Shown in pieces: positions 36,183-44,643 of a stretch of DNA of 64,000 nucleotides. The first letter of the stretch is position 1. Each line of letters starts with the position of its first letter. A program made the position numbers and the translations under genes. Origin of the DNA: Haliea sp. (lineage in GTDB: Bacteria; Pseudomonadota; Gammaproteobacteria; Pseudomonadales; Halieaceae); NCBI GenBank assembly GCA_016704305.1, contig JADJAL010000006.1, positions 124,001-188,000 on the forward strand, read 5' to 3'. Under the pieces are notes generated by a model. That model did not search any database, was not told where the DNA came from, and saw nothing but the letters and a program-made list of their open reading frames with translations.

Positions 36183-38341
36183 GAGATATCTACCTTGTGT
36201 GTTGCATTCTCATAAGCTTCTATAGTTTCCACCGTGCACGGTATGTAAACGCGAAACAAGGAACCGCATCCAGGGGTGCTTTGTACGTGTATGTTGCCGC
36301 CGAGACTATGGATGAAGTCGCGGCTTTCAAAAGCTCCGATTCCCATGCCGGTCAGCCCCTTGGTTGAATCAAAGGGCTTGAAGAGGCGATGTCTCACGAA
36401 CTCTTCGTCCATTCCGGTACCGCTGTCCTCCACTTCTACTACAGCGGCGCCATGTTCGTGTAACAGGCGAATTATAACTATCCCGCTTTTGTCGGTAGCC
36501 TCCTGTGCATTCTGGACCAGATGACTAAAGACGGTTTGGAGGCGGTCGCGATCGCAGGTTAGCTTAAACCTTCGGTTGGCCAGAATCAGTTTGGGTACTG
36601 GTTCCCGGTGTCGACCTTCGTTGACAACATCTTTCAGTAACTCTGCCAATTCAAATTTTTGTTGTTCCGTCTGCCCAGATCCACTACGCAACTGAGTCAT
36701 CAACTTACTCATTCTCATCACCGTATTGCTGACGGTGCTGACCATGTCATCGATGAACTCAGGGTTATGTTTGTGCTTCTGCGCATTCGCTACCATGAGG
36801 GAAAGTTGAGCAAGAATATTCTTGAGATCGTGAATGACATAAGCCGACAGTCGATTGAACGCTTCAAACTGACGCGACTCGACCAACGCCTTGTCAGCCT
36901 GGAATTGCGCCAGATGGCTGCCTGCCTGCTTTCCGGCCACCTTGAGTAGGTCCCGATCCTCCCAATTAAAATCTCGCAGCAGGTCGGACTCACGCAGCAG
37001 TAAAATGCCTTGTAACCTTTCACCAAACAACAGCGGAATAATAAGCCATGCGCGAGAAATATCAGTGAGCCCTGACGGTAACTCGAGCTTTCTGTATAAG
37101 TCGGGAGCCCTGCGCCATTCGCGTAGATCAATGATCCAGCCTTCCTCTTGTAGCCATAGCGACAAGTCAACCAGATCAATTTCCTTGCTGGGTAGAGGCA
37201 TCTCCCAGTTGGCCACGATATTGAATCTTCCATCCTCTGCCTTGCTCCAGAGTATTCCTCCGGGGCTTTTTACGAGATTGGCCACAGCGCGGGTAATGTT
37301 TTCGGGAATATCGTTCTTGCCACTCGCCAACGTATGCGTGAACTGCAGCCACTCGAGACGGTAGTCGTATTTGTAACTGAAGAAGTTTTTGCTAAGCCAT
37401 ACTCGCGCACTGGCCCGGATCTGGCCGGAGAAAAGCAATACAACCAGTGTGAGGCCCGCAGCGCATAGAAAAGTGATTTGCAATACACTCCCCCAACTTC
37501 CACCCAGGTAGCGAATAAAATACGCCGCCAATGACATGGTGATCAGGTAGATACCCGATGCCATCAACGTCAGCGAATGAAACGCGACGTGTCGAGAGAG
37601 GTGAATACCCTGTGGGTTGTCCTGTGCCTCATTGCGATCAGTGCGACTGATGCTGATCGCAATTAAAATCGCAGCCATTGCAGTGACGATACCCCTGGCC
37701 TGCCACGAGTTTCGGTCCAATTGGCGAAACAGTAATGCTTCAGCATACATAAAAAAGTCGTATGCGAACAAAATGCCTAATCCCAGGCAGAGGTGCTTCG
37801 TAGCCCAGAGTTCGCCCTCGTTGCTATTGCGAAAGAACTGTTCCAGCAGCAGTAATCCCACGATGGACATGGCGATCCAAATGCTGAAACTCACATTCAG
37901 GGACAGTGCGTAAACAGACGGTATCCGTTCCACCAAATAATTAGCGCCTGGTTGGGCGATGAGAATCAGGCAGAAGCAGAGGGTGAACCAGGGGATCCAG
38001 CGGTTGGATGCGAGGATGTGATCTGTGCCTTGGAGTCGGATTCCGATGAGTTTTAAAAGTACGAAAATCCATGCAGCATTCCGTGCCACCTCGGTTAGTT
38101 GCATGAGCAATATCAATGGCGCAGTCAACAGGCTTGATACAGTTACCACCGCAGCCCAGAACACGGTGAGTGCGCTTGCTACCAGAAGTGGATTACCAAG
38201 TGGATTATTCCGACGGGCGATAAACACGAGGACAACGAGCATGAAATATGCGAGCAAGGCAGTGCCATAGCTGTACAAGCCGATATTGCTGAGTACTGCG
38301 GTTTCTGTCTCTAGTTCCAAACTCATCAATTCGTGGGCCAA
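36179..38341 (-). CDS. prsK: XrtA/PEP-CTERM system histidine kinase PrsK
   Basis: 720 residues; start ATG at 38341 or the ATG five codons later. The N-terminal half has about eight transmembrane helices (ALLAYFMLVVLVFIARR and following). A GAF-like region comes next (LIIPLLFGERLQGILLLRESDLLRD), then the DHp helix with the phosphoacceptor in AYVIHDLKNILAQL and the HATPase domain (LVQNAQEATDKSG, DSGTGMDEEF, GLTGMGIGAF). It phosphorylates PrsR. It is divergent from the epimerase/dehydrogenase genes. Confidence 0.95.
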   Translation of the reverse strand: MAHELMSLELETETAVLSNIGLYSYGTALLAYFMLVVLVFIARRNNPLGNPLLVASALTVFWAAVVTVSSLLTAPLILLMQLTEVARNAAWIFVLLKLIGIRLQGTDHILASNRWIPWFTLCFCLILIAQPGANYLVERIPSVYALSLNVSFSIWIAMSIVGLLLLEQFFRNSNEGELWATKHLCLGLGILFAYDFFMYAEALLFRQLDRNSWQARGIVTAMAAILIAISISRTDRNEAQDNPQGIHLSRHVAFHSLTLMASGIYLITMSLAAYFIRYLGGSWGSVLQITFLCAAGLTLVVLLFSGQIRASARVWLSKNFFSYKYDYRLEWLQFTHTLASGKNDIPENITRAVANLVKSPGGILWSKAEDGRFNIVANWEMPLPSKEIDLVDLSLWLQEEGWIIDLREWRRAPDLYRKLELPSGLTDISRAWLIIPLLFGERLQGILLLRESDLLRDFNWEDRDLLKVAGKQAGSHLAQFQADKALVESRQFEAFNRLSAYVIHDLKNILAQLSLMVANAQKHKHNPEFIDDMVSTVSNTVMRMSKLMTQLRSGSGQTEQQKFELAELLKDVVNEGRHREPVPKLILANRRFKLTCDRDRLQTVFSHLVQNAQEATDKSGIVIIRLLHEHGAAVVEVEDSGTGMDEEFVRHRLFKPFDSTKGLTGMGIGAFESRDFIHSLGGNIHVQSTPGCGSLFRVYIPCTVETIEAYENATHKVDIS

Positions 38342-38366
38342 GTCACGTTCCGCGATAGCGGCGGTA

Positions 38367-38415
38367 CAGGAGAAACACTATACTCCTGCTCCATTAGTGT
38401 AAATCCTGTCAGGAT
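38367..38415. promoter_or_regulatory. Inverted repeats between prsK and the epimerase gene
   Basis: CAGGAG and CTCCTG (38367-38372 and 38383-38388) flank 10 bases; ATCCTGTCAGGAT (38403-38415) is a 13-bp palindrome. All four half-sites share the CAGGA/TCCTG core and lie in the short divergent region, so this is a candidate operator. Confidence 0.35.
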
Positions 38416-38483
38416 ATAAGTGAGATGCGTCGCACACAATAAAAGGCGCGCTCAGTCGGGGAATTATTGCAAGGGGCCATACA

Positions 38484-39518
38484 TTGTCCAGGACTGCCTA
38501 TGAGGCGCTAAAACAAGAGTTGTTGGGACGTTCGTTTCGATGGCTCGTAACCGGTGCTGCAGGTTTCATCGGCTCTCATCTGGTAGAGCGACTGTTGATG
38601 CTTGAACAGGATGTCGTGGGGCTGGATAATTTTGCTACAGGGTTTCGCGTCAATCTTGATCATGTTAGGGAAAATGTTACAGAACAGCAGTGGCGTCGCT
38701 TCTCATTTCTGGAAGCGGATATTTGCGATCTGAGTGCATGCCACTCAGCGTGCGATGGCGTGGACTATGTTCTTCATCAGGCGGCCTTGGGCAGTGTGCC
38801 GCGGTCTGTTGCCGATCCGCTGAGAACCAATCATGCGAACGTCGATGGCTTTCTGAATATGTTGATTGCATCCCGTGACGCGAGTGTCAAGCGATTCGTT
38901 TACGCGGCTTCGTCCTCGACCTACGGCGACCACCCGGGTTTGCCGAAAGTAGAGGACCTTATTGGCAAACCCCTGTCGCCCTACGCGGTAACCAAATACG
39001 TAAACGAACTTTATGCGACCGTGTTTTCACGCTCGTATGGTATCGACTGTATCGGGCTGCGTTATTTCAATGTGTTTGGGCCGAGGCAAGATCCACAGGG
39101 TGCATACGCTGCAGTTATCCCGCGATGGTTTGAACAGTTGCGTCAGGGCGTTGCCCCGCAAATAAATGGTGACGGCGAAACTTCCCGGGATTTTTGCTTT
39201 ATCGATAATACCGTGCAAGCGAATTTACTGGCGGCAACCAGCAAAAATCCGGACGCGCGCAATCTTGTGTATAACGTTGCGGTAGGAGGGCGAACTACAC
39301 TGAATGAATTGTTTTATTCGATTCGCGAGCTTCTTTCCCGTGAGGATGCACGGATTTTGCAGATTGGACCGGTGTATGGTGGCTTTAGGGAAGGGGATGT
39401 CCGTCATTCCCAGGCGGATATCAGCCGGGCTCGTGAATTACTCGGTTACCAACCGACGCATTCAGTCGATCAGGGTCTGGCTGTCACCTGTGAGTGGTTC
39501 TTGGTTCGTAAATCATAA
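38484..39518 (+). CDS. UDP-GlcNAc C4-epimerase (WbpP/TviC type)
   Basis: 344 residues from the TTG at 38484, with AAGGGG seven bases upstream; the start fits the WbpP family (RxxYEALKQELL...RWLVTGAAGFIGSHL). SDR extended features: TGAAGFIG, SSSTYGDHPGLPK (Ser), YAVTKYVNE (Tyr-Lys), RYFNVFGPRQDPQGAYAAVIPRW. It interconverts UDP-GlcNAc and UDP-GalNAc (or their acids). The UDP-sugar dehydrogenase starts 14 bp downstream, so the pair should supply UDP-GalNAc(A) or GlcNAc(A) for the polysaccharide. Confidence 0.9.
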   Translation: MSRTAYEALKQELLGRSFRWLVTGAAGFIGSHLVERLLMLEQDVVGLDNFATGFRVNLDHVRENVTEQQWRRFSFLEADICDLSACHSACDGVDYVLHQAALGSVPRSVADPLRTNHANVDGFLNMLIASRDASVKRFVYAASSSTYGDHPGLPKVEDLIGKPLSPYAVTKYVNELYATVFSRSYGIDCIGLRYFNVFGPRQDPQGAYAAVIPRWFEQLRQGVAPQINGDGETSRDFCFIDNTVQANLLAATSKNPDARNLVYNVAVGGRTTLNELFYSIRELLSREDARILQIGPVYGGFREGDVRHSQADISRARELLGYQPTHSVDQGLAVTCEWFLVRKS

Positions 39519-39531
39519 GGGTTATTAGTGC

Positions 39532-40842
39532 ATGGAAATGGACACTGTTGCAATTGTGGGATTGGGATACGTCGGCTTGCCCCTTGCGGTGGCATTTGGT
39601 CGCTTGCGACGAACTATCGGACTGGATCTTAATGAGGAAAAGCTCGCCCATTACAGGGCTGGTTTTGACCCCAGTGGCGAGGTGGAACCACAGCAACTGG
39701 CGCAGGCGAAGTTGCTGGAGTTCACCAGCGATGCCAGCCAGTTGTCCGAGGCGCAAATCATAATTGTTGTTGTGCCCACACCCATCGACCAGGCGCGCCG
39801 CCCTGATCTTTCGCCTCTGGAAGGAGCTTGTCGTGCGGTGGGGGCGCACTTGCAGTCTGGAACTACTGTGATATTTGAATCGACAGTGTATCCGGGCTGC
39901 ACCGAAGAGGTCTGTGTACCGATACTCGAAAAGGTATCCGGGCTGCCCTGGGCGGGTAGGCATCCTGGTGGTAGCGATAATGGGTTTTATGTTGGCTACT
40001 CACCCGAGCGCATAAATCCTGGCGACAAGGAGCACAGGTTGGAGACAATCACGAAAGTAGTTTCGGGTGACACGCCCGAAACTCTGGATAAAGTCGCTAC
40101 TTTGTATGAAACGGTCGTCAGGGCGGGTACGCACAGGGCTGCCAGCATCAAGGTAGCTGAAGCCGCCAAGGTCATAGAAAATACGCAACGCGATCTCAAC
40201 ATCGCACTTATGAATGAGCTAGCTCTGATTTTCAACCGTCTCAATATCGACACGCTCGATGTGCTGGAAGCGGCGGGCACCAAGTGGAATTTTCTCCCCT
40301 TTCGGCCCGGCTTGGTCGGCGGTCACTGTATCGGTGTCGATCCGTACTATCTTACCTATAAGGCCGAAGCGGTTGGGCATCATCCCCAGGTTATTCTCGC
40401 GGGGCGCCAGACCAATGACACGATGGGTAAGTTTGTCGCAGAGCAGACAGTCAAGCGACTGGTGCAACATGGACATAAGGTGAGCGGTGCTCGTGTTGCG
40501 ATTCTCGGGCTGACGTTCAAGGAAAACTGTCCCGATCTGCGCAACTCCAAAGTGGTGGATATCATCGATGAACTGCGCGAATACTGCTGCGACGTCATCG
40601 TGCACGATCCTTTGGCCGATACGTCTGAGGCGCAAGCTGAGTATGGGATAGCACTTTGCGCATGGGAGGAGTTGCGAAATTGTCAGGCTGTTATTCTGGC
40701 GGTTCCTCACGCCCAATATTTACAGATGAGCGTGTCGGAATTTGGTGTGATGATGGACGAAGGTGCCACGCTGATAGATATCAAATCCGTGTTGGACAGG
40801 GGAGAACTGGCGGCGGCCAAACTGAATGTATGGCGTTTATGA
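39532..40842 (+). CDS. tviB: UDP-N-acetylhexosamine 6-dehydrogenase (TviB/WbpO type)
   Basis: 436 residues. GLGYVGLPLAVAFG at the start (NAD binding), EST/VYPGCTEE, AEAAKVIENTQRDLNIALMNEL, the catalytic cysteine in GGHCIGVDPYYL, and TFKENCPDLRNSKVVDI in the C-terminal domain. It oxidises the C6 of UDP-GlcNAc or UDP-GalNAc to the uronic acid. Together with the preceding epimerase it makes UDP-GalNAcA-type sugars. The end converges with the HPr-rel-A cassette; no terminator is visible. Confidence 0.92.
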   Translation: MEMDTVAIVGLGYVGLPLAVAFGRLRRTIGLDLNEEKLAHYRAGFDPSGEVEPQQLAQAKLLEFTSDASQLSEAQIIIVVVPTPIDQARRPDLSPLEGACRAVGAHLQSGTTVIFESTVYPGCTEEVCVPILEKVSGLPWAGRHPGGSDNGFYVGYSPERINPGDKEHRLETITKVVSGDTPETLDKVATLYETVVRAGTHRAASIKVAEAAKVIENTQRDLNIALMNELALIFNRLNIDTLDVLEAAGTKWNFLPFRPGLVGGHCIGVDPYYLTYKAEAVGHHPQVILAGRQTNDTMGKFVAEQTVKRLVQHGHKVSGARVAILGLTFKENCPDLRNSKVVDIIDELREYCCDVIVHDPLADTSEAQAEYGIALCAWEELRNCQAVILAVPHAQYLQMSVSEFGVMMDEGATLIDIKSVLDRGELAAAKLNVWRL

Positions 40843-40901
40843 TGCCGTCGGACGGAATGGTTAATCCCCAGGTTTTTACACACGCATCGGTGTTCTGGTA
40901 G

Positions 40902-41978
40902 TCAGGTAACGTCTTCCTTTTCAAACCGGTTCATCCAGGCCTTTCTGCACAGGTGTGGCAGCAGCAGATACAACGGCATACGCAAGTAGTGCGAGCGCAG
41001 GTAAAGCAGGTTTAGCGCCAGCGCAGTATGCGGCAACTTGCTCTGTGGGTGATCTGGTCTGAATGCACGCAAGAACAGAAAATCCATAAGGGGTTTGCGC
41101 AGCGCTCTAGACCGGTTTGCAGCCTCATGGAGAATGTCCCCGGGGAGAGGAGTGTCAAATACCTGCTGCGCGTAGTTTAGTCCGTGGAACAGCGAGCCTG
41201 TCAGCTGCAGTTCACTTGCCCTCGCTACCAACTGCTCCCAGAATCGTGAATCCCGCGTAGGAAAATCCCGCAGCATACGATCCAAATCCCATAAATCGCG
41301 CAAGCCATGATGGAACTCACTTTCGTGGAAGAGATGGGTAGCGCTGTGGATTACCATGTCTTGCAACGACAGCGTGAAAATACCCGGTTTGATCTCTATC
41401 AGCTTCTCGAACAACAGGCTGGCATCGACTTTGGGTCCCGCCGTGGGTGGCAAGATATTGTGGTGCACATCAAGCGTTATCTCGCGCTTTCTATGCGTCA
41501 GTGGTGGAATCTCATGTCCCCACTTGCGATAGTAATGGTCGTTGTAGGCATTGATAGGGCCCTGCTCCCAGCCGAACTCAATCAAGGCTCTTTCTGCCTC
41601 GTCTATGTTCTGGTGGGGAACGATAATGTCGATGTCGGTGATGAAGCGGCCTCGACCCACAGGGAGTTCGGCGAGCAAATAGGCGGCGCCTTTAAGTAGC
41701 ACCAGTTTCTCGCCGATGGATGCCAATGCTATTTTTATTTTTTCGCAGTCGTAATCCAAATCCCGCTTCTGCTTTTCATGGGTCAATAGTGCGGACTGCA
41801 GGTGACGATCGACAGCTGGCGGCAGCTGTGTATCCACTGATGCACCTTGGATCTCTAAGGCGAGTGAGCCCAATAGTCGGGAGCCGCGTCCCTGTGACAG
41901 GAGGATGCTCAACTGATCATTGTCCAGATCGAAGGTCCGCTGCGGTTGGAGCAGGACTTGCTGCAGCAAGAAACTCAT
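40902..41978 (-). CDS. Nucleotidyltransferase-like protein of the HPr-rel-A cassette
   Basis: 358 residues of the NTP-transferase-5 type. GEKLVLLKGAAYLLAELPVGRGRFITDIDIIVP carries the G-G-R-x-x-x-D-x-D metal motif, followed by EAERALIEFGW and HHYYRKWGHE-like histidine segments, the kind found in uncharacterised nucleotidyltransferases. Four bases overlap with the HprK-like kinase upstream. It probably transfers a nucleotide to a protein or small molecule of the cassette; the substrate is unknown. Confidence 0.85.
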   Translation of the reverse strand: MSFLLQQVLLQPQRTFDLDNDQLSILLSQGRGSRLLGSLALEIQGASVDTQLPPAVDRHLQSALLTHEKQKRDLDYDCEKIKIALASIGEKLVLLKGAAYLLAELPVGRGRFITDIDIIVPHQNIDEAERALIEFGWEQGPINAYNDHYYRKWGHEIPPLTHRKREITLDVHHNILPPTAGPKVDASLLFEKLIEIKPGIFTLSLQDMVIHSATHLFHESEFHHGLRDLWDLDRMLRDFPTRDSRFWEQLVARASELQLTGSLFHGLNYAQQVFDTPLPGDILHEAANRSRALRKPLMDFLFLRAFRPDHPQSKLPHTALALNLLYLRSHYLRMPLYLLLPHLCRKAWMNRFEKEDVT

Positions 41979-42895
41979 TGGGTCCCTCGAAAGTTCGGCA
42001 ATTCATCCATTGCCCTCATGGCCCAGTCGAGATCGTGATAGACAAGATCGTAGCAGTCCACATTTTCGATCAAGGTTTTCATTGATTCGAAGCCTGCTTC
42101 GCAGAGCAGGCTGTAATTGAAAGAATGGTACGCGGCCAGAATAAAGCTGTCGGTACGTCGGCGCAGGCTCAGTCTTTGCGCGTCATCTTTGGAATACCTG
42201 GGAAAAATCATTGCTCGTGCGAACAGACTGCTGGTGTCGTGACTGTCCGGATGCAGGTCTCCTTTCATATGCGCAACAACGCCTTTGTGTGTCTCCTTGC
42301 TGACAGGCCCAAAAATCGCTGCGGAAGAGAACGATTTGATAACCTCAATACTTTCGTTTTTAAGGCTGACCGGGCGGCAAAGTGGAATTACCTCCGTGGT
42401 GTTGGGTGGAATCATCGCGTGTTCGTCAGACAGAATTCGCCATCCACTCAGGCCCAGTGCGGCGCAAAGCGTGCTTTTCCCGGCCCCGGGTAAGCCGGGC
42501 ATAATCACGGCGGATTCGCCACGGGAGACCACCGCTGCATGCAGTTTCAGGTATTCGTTCGTGTGCAGCGATACACACCAATTCATGCCCCACTCGAGAA
42601 AAGCATAGGCTTGGCCGATAGGTATGGCGTCAAAAGGGCTTTTCCCATCGAAAAGAAACTCAGCGTCACCCTGTAAGCGTTGCAGGATGCCGCTGCGCGA
42701 GAGAGCGATGTCGTAGTCGACAAATTCTCCGGCATCAGCGAGCCTGAAGTCGGAATAAAGTGTTTTAATGCCGGCTGCCACCGCAGGCAAATTACTCTTC
42801 AATCTGTAGATGTAGGGACCTACACGAAGTGGAATTTGCCCATGGGTCAGTCTTTGATGGAAGTCATGCGGTGCCAGTTGGTTGAGCAGTTGCAT
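41975..42895 (-). CDS. HprK-related kinase A
   Basis: 306 residues. The P-loop MPGLPGAGKSTLCAALGLSGW is the key match to HPr kinases; ILSDEHAMIPP and VKPRPVSLKN-like LCRPVSLKNES complete the fold. It is not a canonical HPr kinase, as no HPr partner gene is present. Families named HprK-related kinase A occur with a PqqD-like protein in an unassigned system (the HPr-rel-A system). The start at 42895 abuts the stop of the PqqD-like gene. Confidence 0.92.
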   Translation of the reverse strand: MQLLNQLAPHDFHQRLTHGQIPLRVGPYIYRLKSNLPAVAAGIKTLYSDFRLADAGEFVDYDIALSRSGILQRLQGDAEFLFDGKSPFDAIPIGQAYAFLEWGMNWCVSLHTNEYLKLHAAVVSRGESAVIMPGLPGAGKSTLCAALGLSGWRILSDEHAMIPPNTTEVIPLCRPVSLKNESIEVIKSFSSAAIFGPVSKETHKGVVAHMKGDLHPDSHDTSSLFARAMIFPRYSKDDAQRLSLRRRTDSFILAAYHSFNYSLLCEAGFESMKTLIENVDCYDLVYHDLDWAMRAMDELPNFRGTQ

Positions 42896-43165
42896 CTAGT
42901 CCCGCTTCAGAATATCGAGGAATACCAGTTCCTCCAACACGCCAGAGACCATGGCTTCCAGATCCGGTATCTCCTGCGGATCAATACTTGGCGATATCTG
43001 ATTGATCAATTCGTCAGTGGTCAGCGGTTGAGTCCCAAATTGTTGCATCACAAAGCCGGCAAAATCGCTGAGCAGATGCGTATCGCCGCTGTACGCATCG
43101 AAATACACCACAGTGCTTTCTTGGGCGTCATAGATCCGCCCTTTGGAATGAAGTCGCCACGTCAT
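42896..43165 (-). CDS. HPr-rel-A system PqqD-like peptide chaperone
   Basis: 89 residues. The pattern DTHLLSDFAGFVMQQFGTQPLTTDELI and DLEAMVSGVLEELVFLDILKR fits the winged-helix RiPP recognition fold of PqqD, which binds leader peptides. In this system a peptide substrate is therefore likely, but no radical-SAM protein or other RiPP enzyme is near. It is the upstream partner of the kinase and nucleotidyltransferase in one operon. Confidence 0.9.
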   Translation of the reverse strand: MTWRLHSKGRIYDAQESTVVYFDAYSGDTHLLSDFAGFVMQQFGTQPLTTDELINQISPSIDPQEIPDLEAMVSGVLEELVFLDILKRD

Positions 43166-43312
43166 AGGTACAGGAATGCCTTGCTGGGCAGATAATTATT
43201 TCAAAGGCTACCGACAAGGCCAGCGCTGGGAAGAGTCGATATTAAAAGGAAAGGCAGTAGGGCTTACCCCAACGGCGTCTGCCAGCTCACCAAGCTTGCG
43301 GGAAGCAGGCTA

Positions 43313-43732
43313 TCAGGGGCATCTGTTATTAGCCACCGTACCCTGACCCTTATACAGACAAACACCATCCAGCGATTGGGGATTTTGGCGCGTGCAATAT
43401 TTGTTGGGTCCAGTACCCGCAGTACCGATATAGTTGGGCGGATTTGAAATTTCGTGAATTTTAGCTGCCAAGTCCACATTGTGAGCCGGCCTGGCACCTG
43501 GTGCTGACATGAAGTTGCCGGTTGCCGGGTTGAACGAATTGAGTGTGGCCACTGACATGCAGCCCACCTGCGCGCCCCATGCGGCCCTGTTGCCAAGTGA
43601 CAGAAGAACGGCGCTGCCGGCGATTGCCGAGCGCGAGAATCTGCGTCGACTGGTATTCGGCGCCTCCCCGGAAGACTCCAGCGGGCTGTCTGCTTTTTCT
43701 GTACTGCTGTCTTTGTCAGTGAAACTGCCCAC
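43313..43732 (-). CDS. Small exported protein heading the HPr-rel-A cassette
   Basis: 139 residues from the GTG at 43732. A hydrophilic N-terminus precedes a twin-arginine-like signal (SRRRFSRSAIAGSAVLLSLG, then NRAAWG). The mature part has four cysteines (VGCMSV, KYCTRQ, GVCLYK, NRCP) and SISNPPNYIG-like loops. No family is assigned. The sigma-54 promoter and PrsR box upstream, and the 147-bp spacing to the PqqD gene, make it a likely first gene of that operon. It may be the substrate or ligand of the cassette (inference). Confidence 0.75.
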   Translation of the reverse strand: MGSFTDKDSSTEKADSPLESSGEAPNTSRRRFSRSAIAGSAVLLSLGNRAAWGAQVGCMSVATLNSFNPATGNFMSAPGARPAHNVDLAAKIHEISNPPNYIGTAGTGPNKYCTRQNPQSLDGVCLYKGQGTVANNRCP

Positions 43733-43905
43733 GCCAACCCCCAGATATACTGAATTTACACGATAATCGCGATGTAAATGTATCGCCTATTTCTAAAGAT
43801 AGTCGACTTTTTTAACCCTAACACCCAATGATTGCCACAGTACAGCAGCTTAAAAAATGCTTGTGAAGCGGTTCACATTAGTACTTGGCCCTGTCGGCTG
43901 TATTA

Positions 43906-43921
43906 AGCAAAATCTATGCCG
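43906..43921 (-). promoter_or_regulatory. Sigma-54 promoter of the small exported protein
   Basis: Minus-strand CGGCAT, five bases, TTGCT. The two GG/GC dinucleotides have the exact ten-base spacing; two positions differ from the TGGCAC consensus. It lies 174 bases before the GTG at 43732. Confidence 0.55.
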
Positions 43922-44007
43922 TCAATATGATTATACTATTAAATACAATAACTTAACCAGTTATTTGGTCGAAAAGGGTGCTTTGAATGCTGCTGCCAAC
44001 GAGAATG

Positions 44008-44024
44008 TGTAAAAAAAGGTGACA
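44008..44024 (-). promoter_or_regulatory. Putative PrsR-binding palindrome, second copy
   Basis: TGTAAAAAAAGGTGACA on the plus strand; its reverse complement differs from the site at 29214-29230 at one position only. It lies 86 bases upstream of the promoter at 43921, again at a typical activator distance. Confidence 0.6.
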
Positions 44025-44255
44025 ACGTTTAGTCATCGGCATCCGTGCGCGCTTCCTGCTATCTCAATCCGGATTCCGGCTATGTGCCTTCGGTCTCGAA
44101 CAGTGAGCCGCCAATTTGATCCAGCGTCAACGCACTCGAGCACCCAAAACCATGTGGGGAAATCATCGAAAACGGCTGAGCTGAATGTGCCAAATTGGAC
44201 AACTTCAGGGGCGCGGTGATTGCCAAAGCGGAGCGCTGTCCCGAGCGCCCTTGGT

Positions 44256-44462
44256 CTATTGCTGTTTGGTTTGGCTTTGCAATGCATCCAGTTTCACCAG
44301 ACAAGCAAAAACCATCAAGCCTATGCCGACGTTAAAAATGGTGGTCGATTGATACCCCGCTAAATAGTAATAACCGGCGATTCGGGCAAGCCCGGCAATG
44401 AAGCAGGTGGATATGCCCAGTATTCCGGCAATTGAACCAGCCAACACAAGATTTTTATACAT
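44256..44462 (-). CDS. Small two-helix membrane protein
   Basis: About 68 residues from the ATG at 44462 (AGAGAG upstream). Two hydrophobic helices: LVLAGSIAGILGISTCFIAGL and FNVGIGLMVFACLVKLDAL, with a short Gln/Lys-rich tail. Nothing in sequence points to a function. It is divergent from the ATPase gene, so the two may share a regulatory region (44463-44643). Confidence 0.5.
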   Translation of the reverse strand: MYKNLVLAGSIAGILGISTCFIAGLARIAGYYYLAGYQSTTIFNVGIGLMVFACLVKLDALQSQTKQQ

Positions 44463-44643
44463 AGCGTACTCTCTTTGAATTATAAAGTGCGAGCGACCGC
44501 TCACTCGGGAGCATGTTACCTTCGTCCCAACTTCAGAGTTTAAAACAAAAAACTCCCCCAGCGTAACGGCAAAGTGCCTTGCAATGGATATTGAAGTCTG
44601 TGAAGCTCTCAAGCAAGTAAATTTAGTCAAGCGAATACTCTGG

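Larger units (their letters stand above)
43733..44255. other. Regulatory gap upstream of the HPr-rel-A operon
   Basis: No gene is supported. It contains a sigma-54 promoter at 43906-43921 and a PrsR-type box at 44008-44024, both facing the minus-strand operon. Nothing further is recognised between 44025 and 44255; the minus-strand frame over 44033-44287 has no family similarity. Confidence 0.5.

Noticed and set aside
44033..44287. Minus-strand frame in the regulatory gap
   Set aside because: No hydrophobic, repeat or family features, no RBS, and it overlaps the small membrane protein's end.
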